Shown in pieces: positions 16,704 to 24,954 of a DNA stretch of 64,000 nt. The notes below the pieces were generated by a model. The model had not been told where the DNA came from, ran no database searches, and saw nothing but the letters and a program-made list of their open reading frames with translations. The stretch comes from Agreia sp. Leaf283 (GTDB lineage: Bacteria; Actinomycetota; Actinomycetes; Actinomycetales; Microbacteriaceae), in contig NZ_LMNF01000002.1 of assembly GCF_001422485.1 (NCBI RefSeq), forward strand, positions 817,949 to 881,948. The letters run 5' to 3'. How positions within the stretch are numbered: position 1 is the stretch's first letter; every line of letters begins with the position of its first letter. Made by a program: the position numbers and the translations under genes.

Positions 16704-17366
16704 TGTGCGTGACGCGATCCCGAGGCGGGCAAGCAGGACGACGCCGGCGATGGCCGGAACCACGGGCAGGGCGGCCCCGAGACTCGGCGACACCCCGATG
16801 AGCAGGGATCCCGACAGCGCTCCGAGAACGAGAGCGGCCACGACGCCGATCCGTGTGAGCAGATCCTGCTGTCGTCGATCGGCGGCGTCGGCCATGATGC
16901 TGGTCAGCGTGCCGGTCACGTAGGTGGTGGTGACCCCGGACTCGCCATCCAGACGCTTGGCGACGACGGTCTGGCAGGCCATGGCCGACGCCGACAGCCC
17001 GATCGAGACCATGATCAGGGGCATCGTCTTCGTGCCCGGCGATGCCGCACAGATGACGAGCACCACGAGCTGCGCGAGCGCCGCGGCGGCGAGAACGCCG
17101 ATCAGGGCGCCCCTCCGTTCACCGTTGGGCGCCGCTCGGAACGCGACGTAGAGCACAACGACGAAGACGACGAGAGCCACGAGAATGCCTCCGATCGAGG
17201 TCGAGTACCCGCTTCGTTCGGTCAGACCGGCGAGCACGAGGTTGCCGGTCATGTTCGCGGTGAAGACGCCGAGCAGCTGGAGGAAGGCGAAGGCATCCGT
17301 GGCGCCCGCGGCGAAAGCCAGGACGACGGCCATCGTCGTCAGGCGGACGGATCGGTGCGCGGTCAC
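16701..17366 (-). CDS. DUF1275 (YoaK-like) membrane protein
   Basis: 221 residues with six or seven hydrophobic segments. Family motifs visible are FAAGATDAFAFLQLLGVFTA followed by NMTGNLVLAGL, then GLSASAMACQTVVAKRL and TTYVTGTLTSIM. Function of the family is unknown; a transporter role is usually assumed. It is followed at 10 bases by the XRE-cupin regulator, so the regulator probably controls it. Confidence 0.9.
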   Translation of the reverse strand: MTAHRSVRLTTMAVVLAFAAGATDAFAFLQLLGVFTANMTGNLVLAGLTERSGYSTSIGGILVALVVFVVVLYVAFRAAPNGERRGALIGVLAAAALAQLVVLVICAASPGTKTMPLIMVSIGLSASAMACQTVVAKRLDGESGVTTTYVTGTLTSIMADAADRRQQDLLTRIGVVAALVLGALSGSLLIGVSPSLGAALPVVPAIAGVVLLARLGIASRT

Positions 17367-17505
17367 TCTCCCACTGTGTCCGGCCCGGGCATCCAGGGCG
17401 TACGTCAGATGTCTGAATCCTGCGCCCGGGAGGTTGCGTCAAAAGTCGTATGCGCCGCCGCGTCTCGAGGGCTTTGCTGGAGGGAACACGACGAAGGAGA
17501 GCGCC

Positions 17506-18723
17506 ATGGGCACCGACGAACCGACAACCCCGCACCACGAGCCGGCAACGTTCGGGAACCCCGACCTGCCCGCCGAAGGAATCGTGAATACGGGCGACAA
17601 CCCCCAGAGCACCACGATGACCGGGCCGCAGAACCTGGTGATCGAGAGCCAGTTCCCGAATCAGATGGATGCCCCGCCCACGGACATCAGCACCCAGGCG
17701 TTCTTCTGGTCGTCGTTCAACATCTCCCCGCGCCGGGTGCAGGACGGCGGCTGGGCCCGTGAGCTCACCCAGTCCGACTTCGCGATCTCGAACGAGATCG
17801 CCGGGGTGAACATGTATCTCGAGCCGGGCGGAATCCGCGAGCTGCACTGGCACCAGACCGCCGAGTGGGCCCTGATGACCCGGGGAAAATGCCGCGTCAC
17901 CACTCTGAGCAGAGAAGGTCTGCCGAGCGTCGAGGACGTCGAGGCGGGCGACCTCTGGTACTTCCCCGCCGGACTCCCCCATTCGCTGCAGGGCATGGGG
18001 CCCGATGGGGCCGAGTTCGTTCTCGCCTTCGACGACGGCGAGCAGTCGGAGAGCAACACTCTGCTCCTGACCGACTGGTTCGCACACACGCCGCCGGAGG
18101 TGCTCGCGAAGAACTTCGGCGTCGCGCAGGAGGTCTTCAAGGACATCCCCCTCCACAACCTCTGGATCTTCCCCGGTGACGAGCCGGGCGATCTCGAGAC
18201 CGACCATGCGTCCGCCGGCGTCGAGTGGGGCGACGAGCCCGTCATCTTCCGACTCTCCCGGTCGACTCCCGCGCACGAGAACAGCGGTGGCCGCATCCAG
18301 ATCGCCGACAGCAGCAACTTCCGCGCATCCAAGACCGTCGCCGCCGCGCTCACCACCATCAACCCCGGATCGATGCGCGAGCTGCACTGGCACCCCAACG
18401 CCGACGAGTGGCAGTACTACCTGCAGGGGCAGGGCCGCATGACCGTGTTCAACACGGGCCCGCACGCCAACACCACCGACTTCAAGGCGGGAGACGTCGG
18501 CGTCGTGCGGCGCAACCTCGGGCACTACATCGAGAACACGGGCGACGATGTGCTCATCTACATCGAGACCTTCCGCAGCGACCACTATGAAGAGGTCTCG
18601 CTGGCCAACTGGCTGAGCCACCTGCCGCCCGCGCTCGTCTCCGCGCACCTCAACATCCCCATCGAGACCCTGGCCACGTTCCCGAAGGGCACCCAGGGCA
18701 TCGTGCCTATTCCGGGGAAGTAG
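17506..18723 (+). CDS. oxdC: Bicupin oxalate decarboxylase
   Basis: 405 residues with two cupin domains. Manganese-ligand motifs occur in both: RELHWHQTAEWALMTRG near residue 112 with PHSLQG later, and RELHWHPNADEWQYYLQG near residue 291 with LGHYIENTG later. The flexible lid that separates decarboxylases from oxidases in Bacillus subtilis OxdC is SENST; here residues 181-185 read SESNT with Glu182 retained, so decarboxylation of oxalate to formate and CO2 is predicted. No signal peptide is seen. AAGGAGA lies 5 bases before the ATG. It is divergent from the DUF1275 gene across 139 bases, in which no clear operator was found. Confidence 0.92.
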   Translation: MGTDEPTTPHHEPATFGNPDLPAEGIVNTGDNPQSTTMTGPQNLVIESQFPNQMDAPPTDISTQAFFWSSFNISPRRVQDGGWARELTQSDFAISNEIAGVNMYLEPGGIRELHWHQTAEWALMTRGKCRVTTLSREGLPSVEDVEAGDLWYFPAGLPHSLQGMGPDGAEFVLAFDDGEQSESNTLLLTDWFAHTPPEVLAKNFGVAQEVFKDIPLHNLWIFPGDEPGDLETDHASAGVEWGDEPVIFRLSRSTPAHENSGGRIQIADSSNFRASKTVAAALTTINPGSMRELHWHPNADEWQYYLQGQGRMTVFNTGPHANTTDFKAGDVGVVRRNLGHYIENTGDDVLIYIETFRSDHYEEVSLANWLSHLPPALVSAHLNIPIETLATFPKGTQGIVPIPGK

Positions 18724-18725
18724 CG

Positions 18726-18998
18726 ATGGATCAGCGACTTCTGACCGAGGCGGACCGCGTCGTCGCGACGCTGCCTCCGGGGAAGCGGGAGAGCGTGCGG
18801 GAGATCGTCGTCGACGCGACCCGCCGCGGATCCGTCAGCGAGAGCGCACGCCGATTCCTCGATTCGGCGACGGGATCGCCCCTGGTCGCCGAGGTGCTCG
18901 CCCGGGCGGTGGCCGAGGGCGCGGACGCCACCCTTCCTATCGCCCGCTCGAGTACGTATACACGGCCTCCTGGCCCGGAGTCCACGTCGCCGAGCTGA
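18726..18998 (+). CDS. Hypothetical protein downstream of oxdC
   Basis: 90 residues starting MDQRLLTEADRVVATLPPGK, 2 bases after the oxdC stop. Residues 1-70 look like a compact helical protein (ESVREIVVDATRRGSVSESA). The last 20 residues are low-complexity and overlap the opposite-strand gene, so the useful domain may be shorter. Not recognised. Position suggests co-transcription with oxdC. Confidence 0.6.
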   Translation: MDQRLLTEADRVVATLPPGKRESVREIVVDATRRGSVSESARRFLDSATGSPLVAEVLARAVAEGADATLPIARSSTYTRPPGPESTSPS

Positions 18999-19152
18999 GG
19001 GTGAAGACGATCACCGCGACCGTCTCCGCTGTGCGCTGCTCGTGCAATTCGAGGGTGGCCTCGGGCGTTCCTCCCACCAGCTCCCTCTCGATGAGCGCAG
19101 CGATGCTGCCGTCGGGGTTCACGAGACGTGCTCGGTACGTTTGTGGCATCAT
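18937..19152 (-). CDS. Small hypothetical protein
   Basis: 71 residues, MMPQTYRARLVNPDGSIAAL and onwards, with good coding character (a mixed beta pattern ending VIVFTLSSATWTPGQEA). No family recognised. It overlaps the convergent hypothetical gene by 62 bases and lies 38 bases downstream of the VIT-family stop in the same direction. The ribosome site is weak, so it may depend on read-through from the VIT gene. Confidence 0.5.
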   Translation of the reverse strand: MMPQTYRARLVNPDGSIAALIERELVGGTPEATLELHEQRTAETVAVIVFTLSSATWTPGQEAVYTYSSGR

Positions 19153-19190
19153 GACGGTCCGACTCTACCCGTCGATCAGTCCGAGAATCG

Positions 19191-19922
19191 CTAGACGATT
19201 CCGGATGCGCCCAGGAGCAGTCCCACGCCATATGTCGCCGCGAGCGCCAGAGCTCCCCCGATCACGACCCGGATCGTCGCGCGTCTGCGGGAGCTGCCTC
19301 CGATGTGGGCGGAGATCGCGCCGGTGAGTGCCAGTGCGAGGAGCACGGCGACGAATGTGACGGGAACCCGCCATTCTTCCGGGGGCAGCAATATGGCGAG
19401 GAGGGGCAGAACGGCCCCGATGGTGAACGCCGCCGCCGAGGCGCCCGCCGCATGCCACGGGCTCACCACGTCGTCCTCATCGATGTTCAGCTCGGCCGAG
19501 AGGTGGGCAGCCAGGGCATCCTTCTCGGTCAGTTCCACTGCGACCTGTCGGGCCGTCGCGGCGCTGAGGCCACGCGCCTGATAGAGGGAGGTGAGTTCGT
19601 CGAGTTCCTCGTCAGGCATCTCGGCGAGTTCTCGGCGCTCTTTGGCGATGAGGGCCCGCTCACTGTCACTCTGACTGCTGACCGACACGTATTCTCCCAG
19701 CGCCATGGATATCGCTCCACCGACGAGTCCCGCGACTCCTGCCGTCAGGATGGGACCGGATGCGGTCGTCGCCCCGGCGACGCCGACGACGATCGCTGCG
19801 ACGGAGACGATGCCGTCGTTCGCGCCCAGCACCCCGGCGCGAAGCCAGTTCAGCCGCTTCGCGACGCCACCCTGATGCGGCTCGCCCTCGTGCCTGTGTG
19901 GTCGTGCTGGTTCAGTAGTCAT
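19191..19922 (-). CDS. VIT1/CCC1-family divalent cation transporter
   Basis: 243 residues. The N-terminus has the family signature NWLRAGVLGANDGIVSVAAI followed by VVGVAG, then GAISMALGEYVSVSSQSDSE. A cytosolic helical stretch rich in Glu follows (RALIAKERRELAEMPDEELD), and then three C-terminal membrane spans (FTIGAVLPLLAILLPP; VPVTFVAVLLALALTGAI; GALALAATYGVGLLLGASG). The family moves iron or manganese; the metal here is not fixed by sequence. It is divergent from the PPOX gene with 156 bases between. Confidence 0.9.
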   Translation of the reverse strand: MTTEPARPHRHEGEPHQGGVAKRLNWLRAGVLGANDGIVSVAAIVVGVAGATTASGPILTAGVAGLVGGAISMALGEYVSVSSQSDSERALIAKERRELAEMPDEELDELTSLYQARGLSAATARQVAVELTEKDALAAHLSAELNIDEDDVVSPWHAAGASAAAFTIGAVLPLLAILLPPEEWRVPVTFVAVLLALALTGAISAHIGGSSRRRATIRVVIGGALALAATYGVGLLLGASGIV

Positions 19923-20002
19923 CGACTCCCCCTGTCCTCTGTCGTCCGATCCGCCGTGTGCGACGCATTGTCACAGCATGCTCCTCAGCCGAGGCGACGG
20001 TG

Positions 20003-20020
20003 TCGGGACCAAAGACTCTT
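20003..20020 (+). promoter_or_regulatory. Candidate DevR/DosR-like box upstream of the PPOX gene
   Basis: TCGGGACCAAAGACTCTT, a partial match to the mycobacterial dormancy box TTSGGGACTWWAGTCCCSAA. It is 59 bases before the PPOX start. A matching GAGTCT-GTCCCC lies at 20042-20053, so the region could also form a hairpin. Pattern-based only; no DevR gene is in the window. Confidence 0.3.
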
Positions 20021-20078
20021 TCTCCCGTCGCTCGGGAGTGCGAGTCTGTCCCCATGAACAGATTCTGGTTGCTCTGAC

Positions 20079-20534
20079 ATGGTCATGCTCGCCGAAGACT
20101 TCCAACAGTGGTCGCCTCAAGGGCCTGTCACGGAGCTGTCCGTAGAGCACTGCTGGCAACGACTCGCCGCGTCGAATATCGGACGGCTCGGCCTGATCAT
20201 CGATGACCTGCCCGAGATCTTCCCCGTCAACTACATCGCCGATGGGCACACCATCGTCTTCAGAACGGCTCGGGGAACCAAGTTCGAGATCCTCGCTGAA
20301 GGCGCTCCCGTCGTCTTCGAAGTGGACGAGCGACTCACGCACGGAGCGTGGAGCGTTGTCCTCAAGGGGCAGGCCGTGATGCTGGGGCCCGCCATTCCAG
20401 AGTCGTCGCCACGTGGCCAACATCCGCCGATGTGGGTCGCTGCGGCCGGGTACATCTACTTCCGTCTCACCCCGCTCGAGATTCGTGGACGCCAGTTCGA
20501 AGGACAAGTTCGAATCATCTATCCGAACAACTAG
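20079..20534 (+). CDS. Pyridoxamine 5'-phosphate oxidase family, flavin nucleotide-binding protein
   Basis: 151 residues. The PPOX split-barrel pattern is clear: CWQRLAASNIGRLGLIIDDL, PEIFPVNYIADGHTIVFRTA, GTKFEILAEGAPVVFEVDE and HGAWSVVLKGQA. Members bind FMN or F420 and many belong to hypoxia or stress regulons. A start three codons later (MLAEDF, 20085) is equally possible, as no Shine-Dalgarno sequence is seen. Its stop overlaps the stop of the convergent GH32 gene by 4 bases. Confidence 0.88.
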   Translation: MVMLAEDFQQWSPQGPVTELSVEHCWQRLAASNIGRLGLIIDDLPEIFPVNYIADGHTIVFRTARGTKFEILAEGAPVVFEVDERLTHGAWSVVLKGQAVMLGPAIPESSPRGQHPPMWVAAAGYIYFRLTPLEIRGRQFEGQVRIIYPNN

Positions 20535-23500
20535 CCGGCCGAGGGCACGACCGCCTTCTGCGCTCCGTGCAGCTCGAACAGCACCAGCTCGTTGGCGCCG
20601 TCGATGACAAGGAGCAGTGCGGCGATCGCTCCAGCCATCCCGACAGAAAGGCCCGTTGCCGCGAGCCCACCCTGCGAGCCGCTGGCCGGCACCGACGGGG
20701 CGCCGCTCGATGGCGGCGTCGTCGAGGTTCCGGCCGCCTCCGCGATCCGAACGTCGACCGGAGTCGAGCTCGCACCCTCTCCGACCAGGTTGCGGGCCGT
20801 CACGGTGAAGCTCGCCACGGAACCCGGCTCGAGCCCGGTGACACGGCATTCCGTCGCCGTCACGTCGCACACCGAGCCCGCTGCCCGCGCATCCGCAGCA
20901 ACCGCTCGCACGACGTACGACGTGACCGGCGACCCGCCGTCGTCATCCGGCGCAGCCCACGTGATGGTCGCGGCGCCCGCTTCGGTCGACGTCGCCGCCA
21001 CCGATGTCGGAGCGCCGGGAGTCTCGAGCACCGGCTGCGGGTCGTACATTCCTCCGTACAGCGGCGTGATCGTCAGGCTCTCGATCTCGGCGGAGCCTCC
21101 GGTCGACAGGAGCGAGATGCCCGTCGACGACGGGTCGGGGAACACCTGATCGGTGATCGTCGTCGAACCGCCCTGCGCGAAGGCCTGCACCGACGCGTTG
21201 TCGACGTAGACCTCGAGCCGCAGACGCCCGTCGTCATCCAGCGCGACGGGCGCCGTCTCGACAGACGAGAACGTCGGGTTGAACGAGACGTCGCCCGATG
21301 CGCGTCGGTCGAGACTCAACGATCCGGATGCGGTGTCGTAGGTGAGCGGTGTCGACTGCGTGCCGTCGCTCGACGTGCGCAGGGCGAGACCGAAGCTCGA
21401 CGCCGTACCCGGCTTGAGCACGGCATCCACTCGGTAGACCGCGCCGACGCCGTCGACGGGCAGAGCCGTCTCGCCCTCGGCGACGGGGCCGGCAGGCACC
21501 GTCACTGCGGCGAACGGCTTCGACAGCCCGTCGACCTGGGGGGTGACCTCGGAGACGAGCTTCGGCTGTCCATCGATGGTCTTCAGGGAGAGCTCGCGCG
21601 GCAGTGCCATCGCGCTCCTCCACTGACCGGTCGGGATGTCGTTCGCGTACTCCCAGTTGTTCATCCAGGCGACCATGATGCGCTTGCCGTCGGGTGCATT
21701 GTCGTAGGTGACTCCCGCGTAGAAGTCGCGACCCCAGTCGAGCCAGTCGTACGACTCGATGCGGGGCGCGGCGGCGGCGTCGGAGAACAGGAACTGGTCG
21801 GCGAGAATGTGGCCCCATCCGGCGCGGTTGTTGTCGACGACCGAGATGTGCGCCGTCTTTCCGATCAGGTCGGAGACATCCCACGCGGCCCAGTCGAGGG
21901 TCTCGCTGTCATTGCCCGTCGTGCTGCGCACCACCTGGCCGTCGACGACCAGGTTGACCGAGGTCTCATTGCTGCGCACGAGCGCCGGGCTGTCGGCCAG
22001 AACGACCTCGTCGAGGGTGAGGTGGCCCCATCCCCCGGTCGCCTGGTCGTTGACGCGGATCTGCGCCTGCTGGCCCTGGTAGTCGCTGACGTCCCAGCTC
22101 TTCCAGTTCAAGGCTCCGTCGTTCTCCCCCGAGGCGGTGTCGACGACGTTTCCGTCGATGAGGAGTTCGGCCTGCAGGACCTGGCCGCTCGCCGCGTCGC
22201 GCTTGCCTCCGCCGACCAGCATGCTGACGAAGGACTTGTCGACGGTGAAGACATCCGACGTGAGAGTCCCGACGTTGTCGTCTCCCTTGGCGCCGCCCTC
22301 CCAGGTGTTGATGCGCTTCGCACCGATCGCGTAGTCGCCCCCGGATGTCGCCGGGTTGCGTTCGGCGACGAAGTCACCCGCCACGGTCCAGCCGTGATCG
22401 ACGACGCTCTCGGTTCCCGGGTACTCGAATCCGTCGAAGAGCAGTTCACTGTCGGCGGGGGGCTCGTTGCCCAGCTGGCTGCCGTCGACATGGGGGTGCT
22501 TGCCGCCGCCGACTAAGAAGTTGACGTAGTCCTTGCTGACCGTGAAGTCGGGCGACGACACGCTTCCGACGGGCCAGTCTCCGTCGTTGAACCCGTTGAT
22601 GAGTCCAGTGCCGATCTGACCCACGACCGTCTGCTGCCCGTCGATCGCACCGGTGGCGGGCTGGTCTCCGAAGGGTCCGTTCTTCCAGTTTCCCGGCTCA
22701 TTGGCGGTGGTCCACCCCGAGTAGGTTCCGTCATCGAATCCCGCGAACAGGTCGCCCTCCGGCAGGGAGTCGGTCGGCTTGGTCGTATCGGACGTGAATG
22801 TGGTGCCGTCGAAGTCACCCACGAAGTACTGGCCGCCGGAGCCGCCGGACACGGCGCCGGGGTTGAGGTTCACGACCATCACCCACTTGGTGTTGGCGGG
22901 ATCGCCATCCACGGCGAGCGGGAAGAGATCGGGGCACTCCCAGATGCCGGCCGTGGCGTTCGCCGGGCCGAAGTCGCTGAGGTAGGTCCAGTCGATCAGG
23001 TTGTCGGAGCGGTAGAGCAGCACGCGGTGCTCTGTCGCCTCGACGGTCGCGACGACCCAGTAGGAGTTCTCGGGTGACCCGCCGTCGTACCAGAACATGT
23101 GCGGGTCTCTGAAGTTGTTCGAGTCGCGATCGAGGATCGGGTTTCCGGAGTACTTGATCCAGGTCGCTCCTGCGTCGGTGCTGTACGCGAGCGCCTGCGC
23201 CTGCTTGCCCGTCTTGTAGGCGGCCGTGTACATGGCGACCAGCGGCGGGTTGTCTGCTGTTCCGAGACCGGAGGTGTTGTCGTGGTCGACGACGATGGAG
23301 CCGGAGAAGATGTCTGCGTCGGCGTCTTGGGGAATCGCGAGCGGCTGCTCGGACCAGTGCACGAGATCGGTGCTCGTGGCGTGACCCCAGCTCATGTTGC
23401 CCCACGTCGTGCCGAAGGGGTTGTACTGATAGAAGAGGTGATAGACGCCCTGGTAGTAGACGAGCCCGTTGGGATCGTTCATCCAGTTCTTCTCGGGGCT

Positions 23501-23716
23501 GTACCCGAGGTAGGGGCGATAGGGCTCGGCCGGCGGAGTAGCCTCGGCGGCTGCTGCCGTCGGTTGGGCTGCGGCCGTAGGCTGTGCTGCGGCCGTCGAC
23601 GCGGCACCCGAGACCGCGGCGGTCACGAGGAGGAATGCGCCGACGGCTGCCGCTGTTCGTGTGACGGAACCGGCTCGTTTTCTGACTTTCTGCTGCTGTT
23701 GTTCGTGATGTTTCAC
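20531..23716 (-). CDS. Secreted, wall-anchored GH32 fructanase (levanase/inulinase type)
   Basis: 1061 residues from a GTG with AAGGG 6 bases upstream. A signal peptide (about residues 13-45) leads into a GH32 five-bladed propeller: NWMNDPNG with the nucleophile Asp81, FRDPHMFW near 200, and WECPDLF with the acid/base Glu near 260. About 340 residues of beta-sandwich modules (roughly 311-650, two related halves with GWGHLTLDEVVLAD and GWGHILADQFLF) interrupt the propeller before it resumes at DWLDWGRDFYAGVTYDN. The GH32 C-terminal beta-sandwich follows, then a fibronectin III domain (about 900-990) and LAATG near 1018 with a hydrophobic segment. The basic tail expected after a sortase signal is missing in this frame. 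It cleaves fructan or sucrose outside the cell for the ABC system and fructokinase encoded upstream. Confidence 0.9.
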   Translation of the reverse strand: MKHHEQQQQKVRKRAGSVTRTAAAVGAFLLVTAAVSGAASTAAAQPTAAAQPTAAAAEATPPAEPYRPYLGYSPEKNWMNDPNGLVYYQGVYHLFYQYNPFGTTWGNMSWGHATSTDLVHWSEQPLAIPQDADADIFSGSIVVDHDNTSGLGTADNPPLVAMYTAAYKTGKQAQALAYSTDAGATWIKYSGNPILDRDSNNFRDPHMFWYDGGSPENSYWVVATVEATEHRVLLYRSDNLIDWTYLSDFGPANATAGIWECPDLFPLAVDGDPANTKWVMVVNLNPGAVSGGSGGQYFVGDFDGTTFTSDTTKPTDSLPEGDLFAGFDDGTYSGWTTANEPGNWKNGPFGDQPATGAIDGQQTVVGQIGTGLINGFNDGDWPVGSVSSPDFTVSKDYVNFLVGGGKHPHVDGSQLGNEPPADSELLFDGFEYPGTESVVDHGWTVAGDFVAERNPATSGGDYAIGAKRINTWEGGAKGDDNVGTLTSDVFTVDKSFVSMLVGGGKRDAASGQVLQAELLIDGNVVDTASGENDGALNWKSWDVSDYQGQQAQIRVNDQATGGWGHLTLDEVVLADSPALVRSNETSVNLVVDGQVVRSTTGNDSETLDWAAWDVSDLIGKTAHISVVDNNRAGWGHILADQFLFSDAAAAPRIESYDWLDWGRDFYAGVTYDNAPDGKRIMVAWMNNWEYANDIPTGQWRSAMALPRELSLKTIDGQPKLVSEVTPQVDGLSKPFAAVTVPAGPVAEGETALPVDGVGAVYRVDAVLKPGTASSFGLALRTSSDGTQSTPLTYDTASGSLSLDRRASGDVSFNPTFSSVETAPVALDDDGRLRLEVYVDNASVQAFAQGGSTTITDQVFPDPSSTGISLLSTGGSAEIESLTITPLYGGMYDPQPVLETPGAPTSVAATSTEAGAATITWAAPDDDGGSPVTSYVVRAVAADARAAGSVCDVTATECRVTGLEPGSVASFTVTARNLVGEGASSTPVDVRIAEAAGTSTTPPSSGAPSVPASGSQGGLAATGLSVGMAGAIAALLLVIDGANELVLFELHGAQKAVVPSAG

Positions 23717-23744
23717 AGGACGCCCTTCACTGCGCGTTGTCGCG

Positions 23745-23760
23745 ATGACATCGATGTCAT
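23745..23760. promoter_or_regulatory. LacI-type operator O1 before the GH32 gene
   Basis: ATGACATCGATGTCAT, a perfect 16-bp palindrome with the central CG typical of LacI-family operators, 29 bases upstream of the GH32 GTG. Imperfect copies lie at 24830-24845 (13 of 16 identical) and 24908-24923 (12 of 16). Confidence 0.8.
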
Positions 23761-23798
23761 CGATCGCGAGCGATGTTACGGAATGTCCATCGAACAAT

Positions 23799-24845
23799 TC
23801 AAGGGCGGATTTCTCCGGAGCCTCTCACGATGAGCCGGGTCGGCACGATGAAGTCCCGGGCCGGCTCGTCGAGCCCGTCGAGGCGATCGAAGACGCGGCG
23901 GGCGGCGATCTCTCCGATGGATGCCGGGTCCTGCGCCATCACGGTGACCGCCGGTTCGAGCAGGGCCGCCATGGGCACGTCGTCGAAGCCGACGAGGGCG
24001 ACCCGCGTCGACGCTCCCGCCGACCTGAGCGACGTGATCACGCCGACGGTGATGAGGTTCTGGGCGCTGAAAATGGCGGTGGGCGGGTCGTCGAGCGCAA
24101 GCAGGTCTGCGACAGCAGCGGATGCCTTCGCCTCGTCGTCGAGATTGTCGATCACAAGCCGGTCATCCGGAGCGATGCCCGCGCGCCGCAGTGTGTCGAG
24201 GTAGCCGCGCTTCCGCTCCCTCGCCGTGAAGATCTTCTCATCGTCGCCGAGGTAGGCGATGCGCCGGTGACCCATGGCAAGGAGATGCTCGACCGCGCCG
24301 GACGCCCCCTCGGCGTTCTCGGTCATCACCGTGTCCGCCTCGATTCCGTGGGGTCGGCGGTCGACGAACACGATGGGCACGCCCTGGTCGAGCTGGATGC
24401 CGAGATAGGCCTGGCTGGGCTGGATCGTCGTGAGGATGAGACCGTCGACCCGCCTGCGAAGAAAGGCGTTCACCGACGACAACTCGCGCTCGGGATCCTC
24501 GTCGAGGCTCGACGCGAACACCGCGACATGCCGCTCGAGCGCGATGTCTTCGACAGCACGGTGAACCGCAGCCGAGAACGGGTTGGCCACGCTGCCGACG
24601 AGCAGTCCGAGCGTGTCGGTGCGCCTGTCGGCACGCCGCAGGTTACCGGCCTGGATGTCGGGTTGATAGTGCAGCTGTTCAGCGGCCCGACGCACCCTGG
24701 CAATGGTCTCTTCCGACACATGGGGCTCGCGGTTGATCACTCGCGAGACGGTCTTCACACCCACCCCCGCCAGGTCTGCCACGTTCTTCATTGTGGGCCG
24801 ACGACGAAGGGCTTCGCTTCGCCTGGGATCTGATAACGATGTCAT
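23799..24845 (-). CDS. LacI-family regulator of the fructan/fructose module
   Basis: 348 residues. The helix-turn-helix is at residues 19-40 (MKNVADLAGVGVKTVSRVIN), followed by the hinge (AEQLHYQPDIQAGNLRRADR) and a periplasmic-binding-type sensor domain (TLGLLVGSVANPFSAAVHRA; GHRRIAYLGDDEKIF; ALVGFDDVP). The ATG at 24845 has AAGAG at proper spacing; the Met at codon 19 is a second candidate start giving the more usual N-terminus. It lies between the GH32 gene and the divergent sugar ABC operon, each preceded by related operators, and one of these overlaps its own start. The effector is probably fructose or a derivative; that is inference from neighbours. Confidence 0.92.
   Translation of the reverse strand: MTSLSDPRRSEALRRRPTMKNVADLAGVGVKTVSRVINREPHVSEETIARVRRAAEQLHYQPDIQAGNLRRADRRTDTLGLLVGSVANPFSAAVHRAVEDIALERHVAVFASSLDEDPERELSSVNAFLRRRVDGLILTTIQPSQAYLGIQLDQGVPIVFVDRRPHGIEADTVMTENAEGASGAVEHLLAMGHRRIAYLGDDEKIFTARERKRGYLDTLRRAGIAPDDRLVIDNLDDEAKASAAVADLLALDDPPTAIFSAQNLITVGVITSLRSAGASTRVALVGFDDVPMAALLEPAVTVMAQDPASIGEIAARRVFDRLDGLDEPARDFIVPTRLIVRGSGEIRP
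24830..24845. promoter_or_regulatory. LacI-type operator O2 over the lacI start
   Basis: CTGATAACGATGTCAT overlaps the start codon of the LacI gene, 13 of 16 bases as in O1. A -10-like TAGAGT for the LacI gene lies at 24876-24881 on the minus strand. This suggests autoregulation. Confidence 0.6.
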
Positions 24846-24907
24846 AACTGCTCTTCTTCTTCGAGGATTAACTTGACTCTACCGATCGAGGACCCCTATA
24901 CCTATAC

Positions 24908-24923
24908 CTGACATCGTTGTCGG
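24908..24923. promoter_or_regulatory. LacI-type operator O3 before the sugar ABC operon
   Basis: CTGACATCGTTGTCGG, 12 of 16 bases as in O1, 31 bases before the substrate-binding protein ATG. It sits just after TATACCTATACC, which could supply the -10 hexamer. Confidence 0.6.
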
Positions 24924-24954
24924 GCAGATCGCCCCCTGAGCCAATGAGGACTCC

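Noticed and set aside
17434-17456. TTGCGT near the oxdC start as a second XRE-cupin operator
   Set aside because: Only one half-site matches; the second arm ACGCAA is absent, so the similarity is at chance level.
20348-22516. 722-codon plus-strand open frame across the GH32 gene
   Set aside because: Shadow of the GH32 codons; rich in Arg/Asp/Gly, no start context and no domain.
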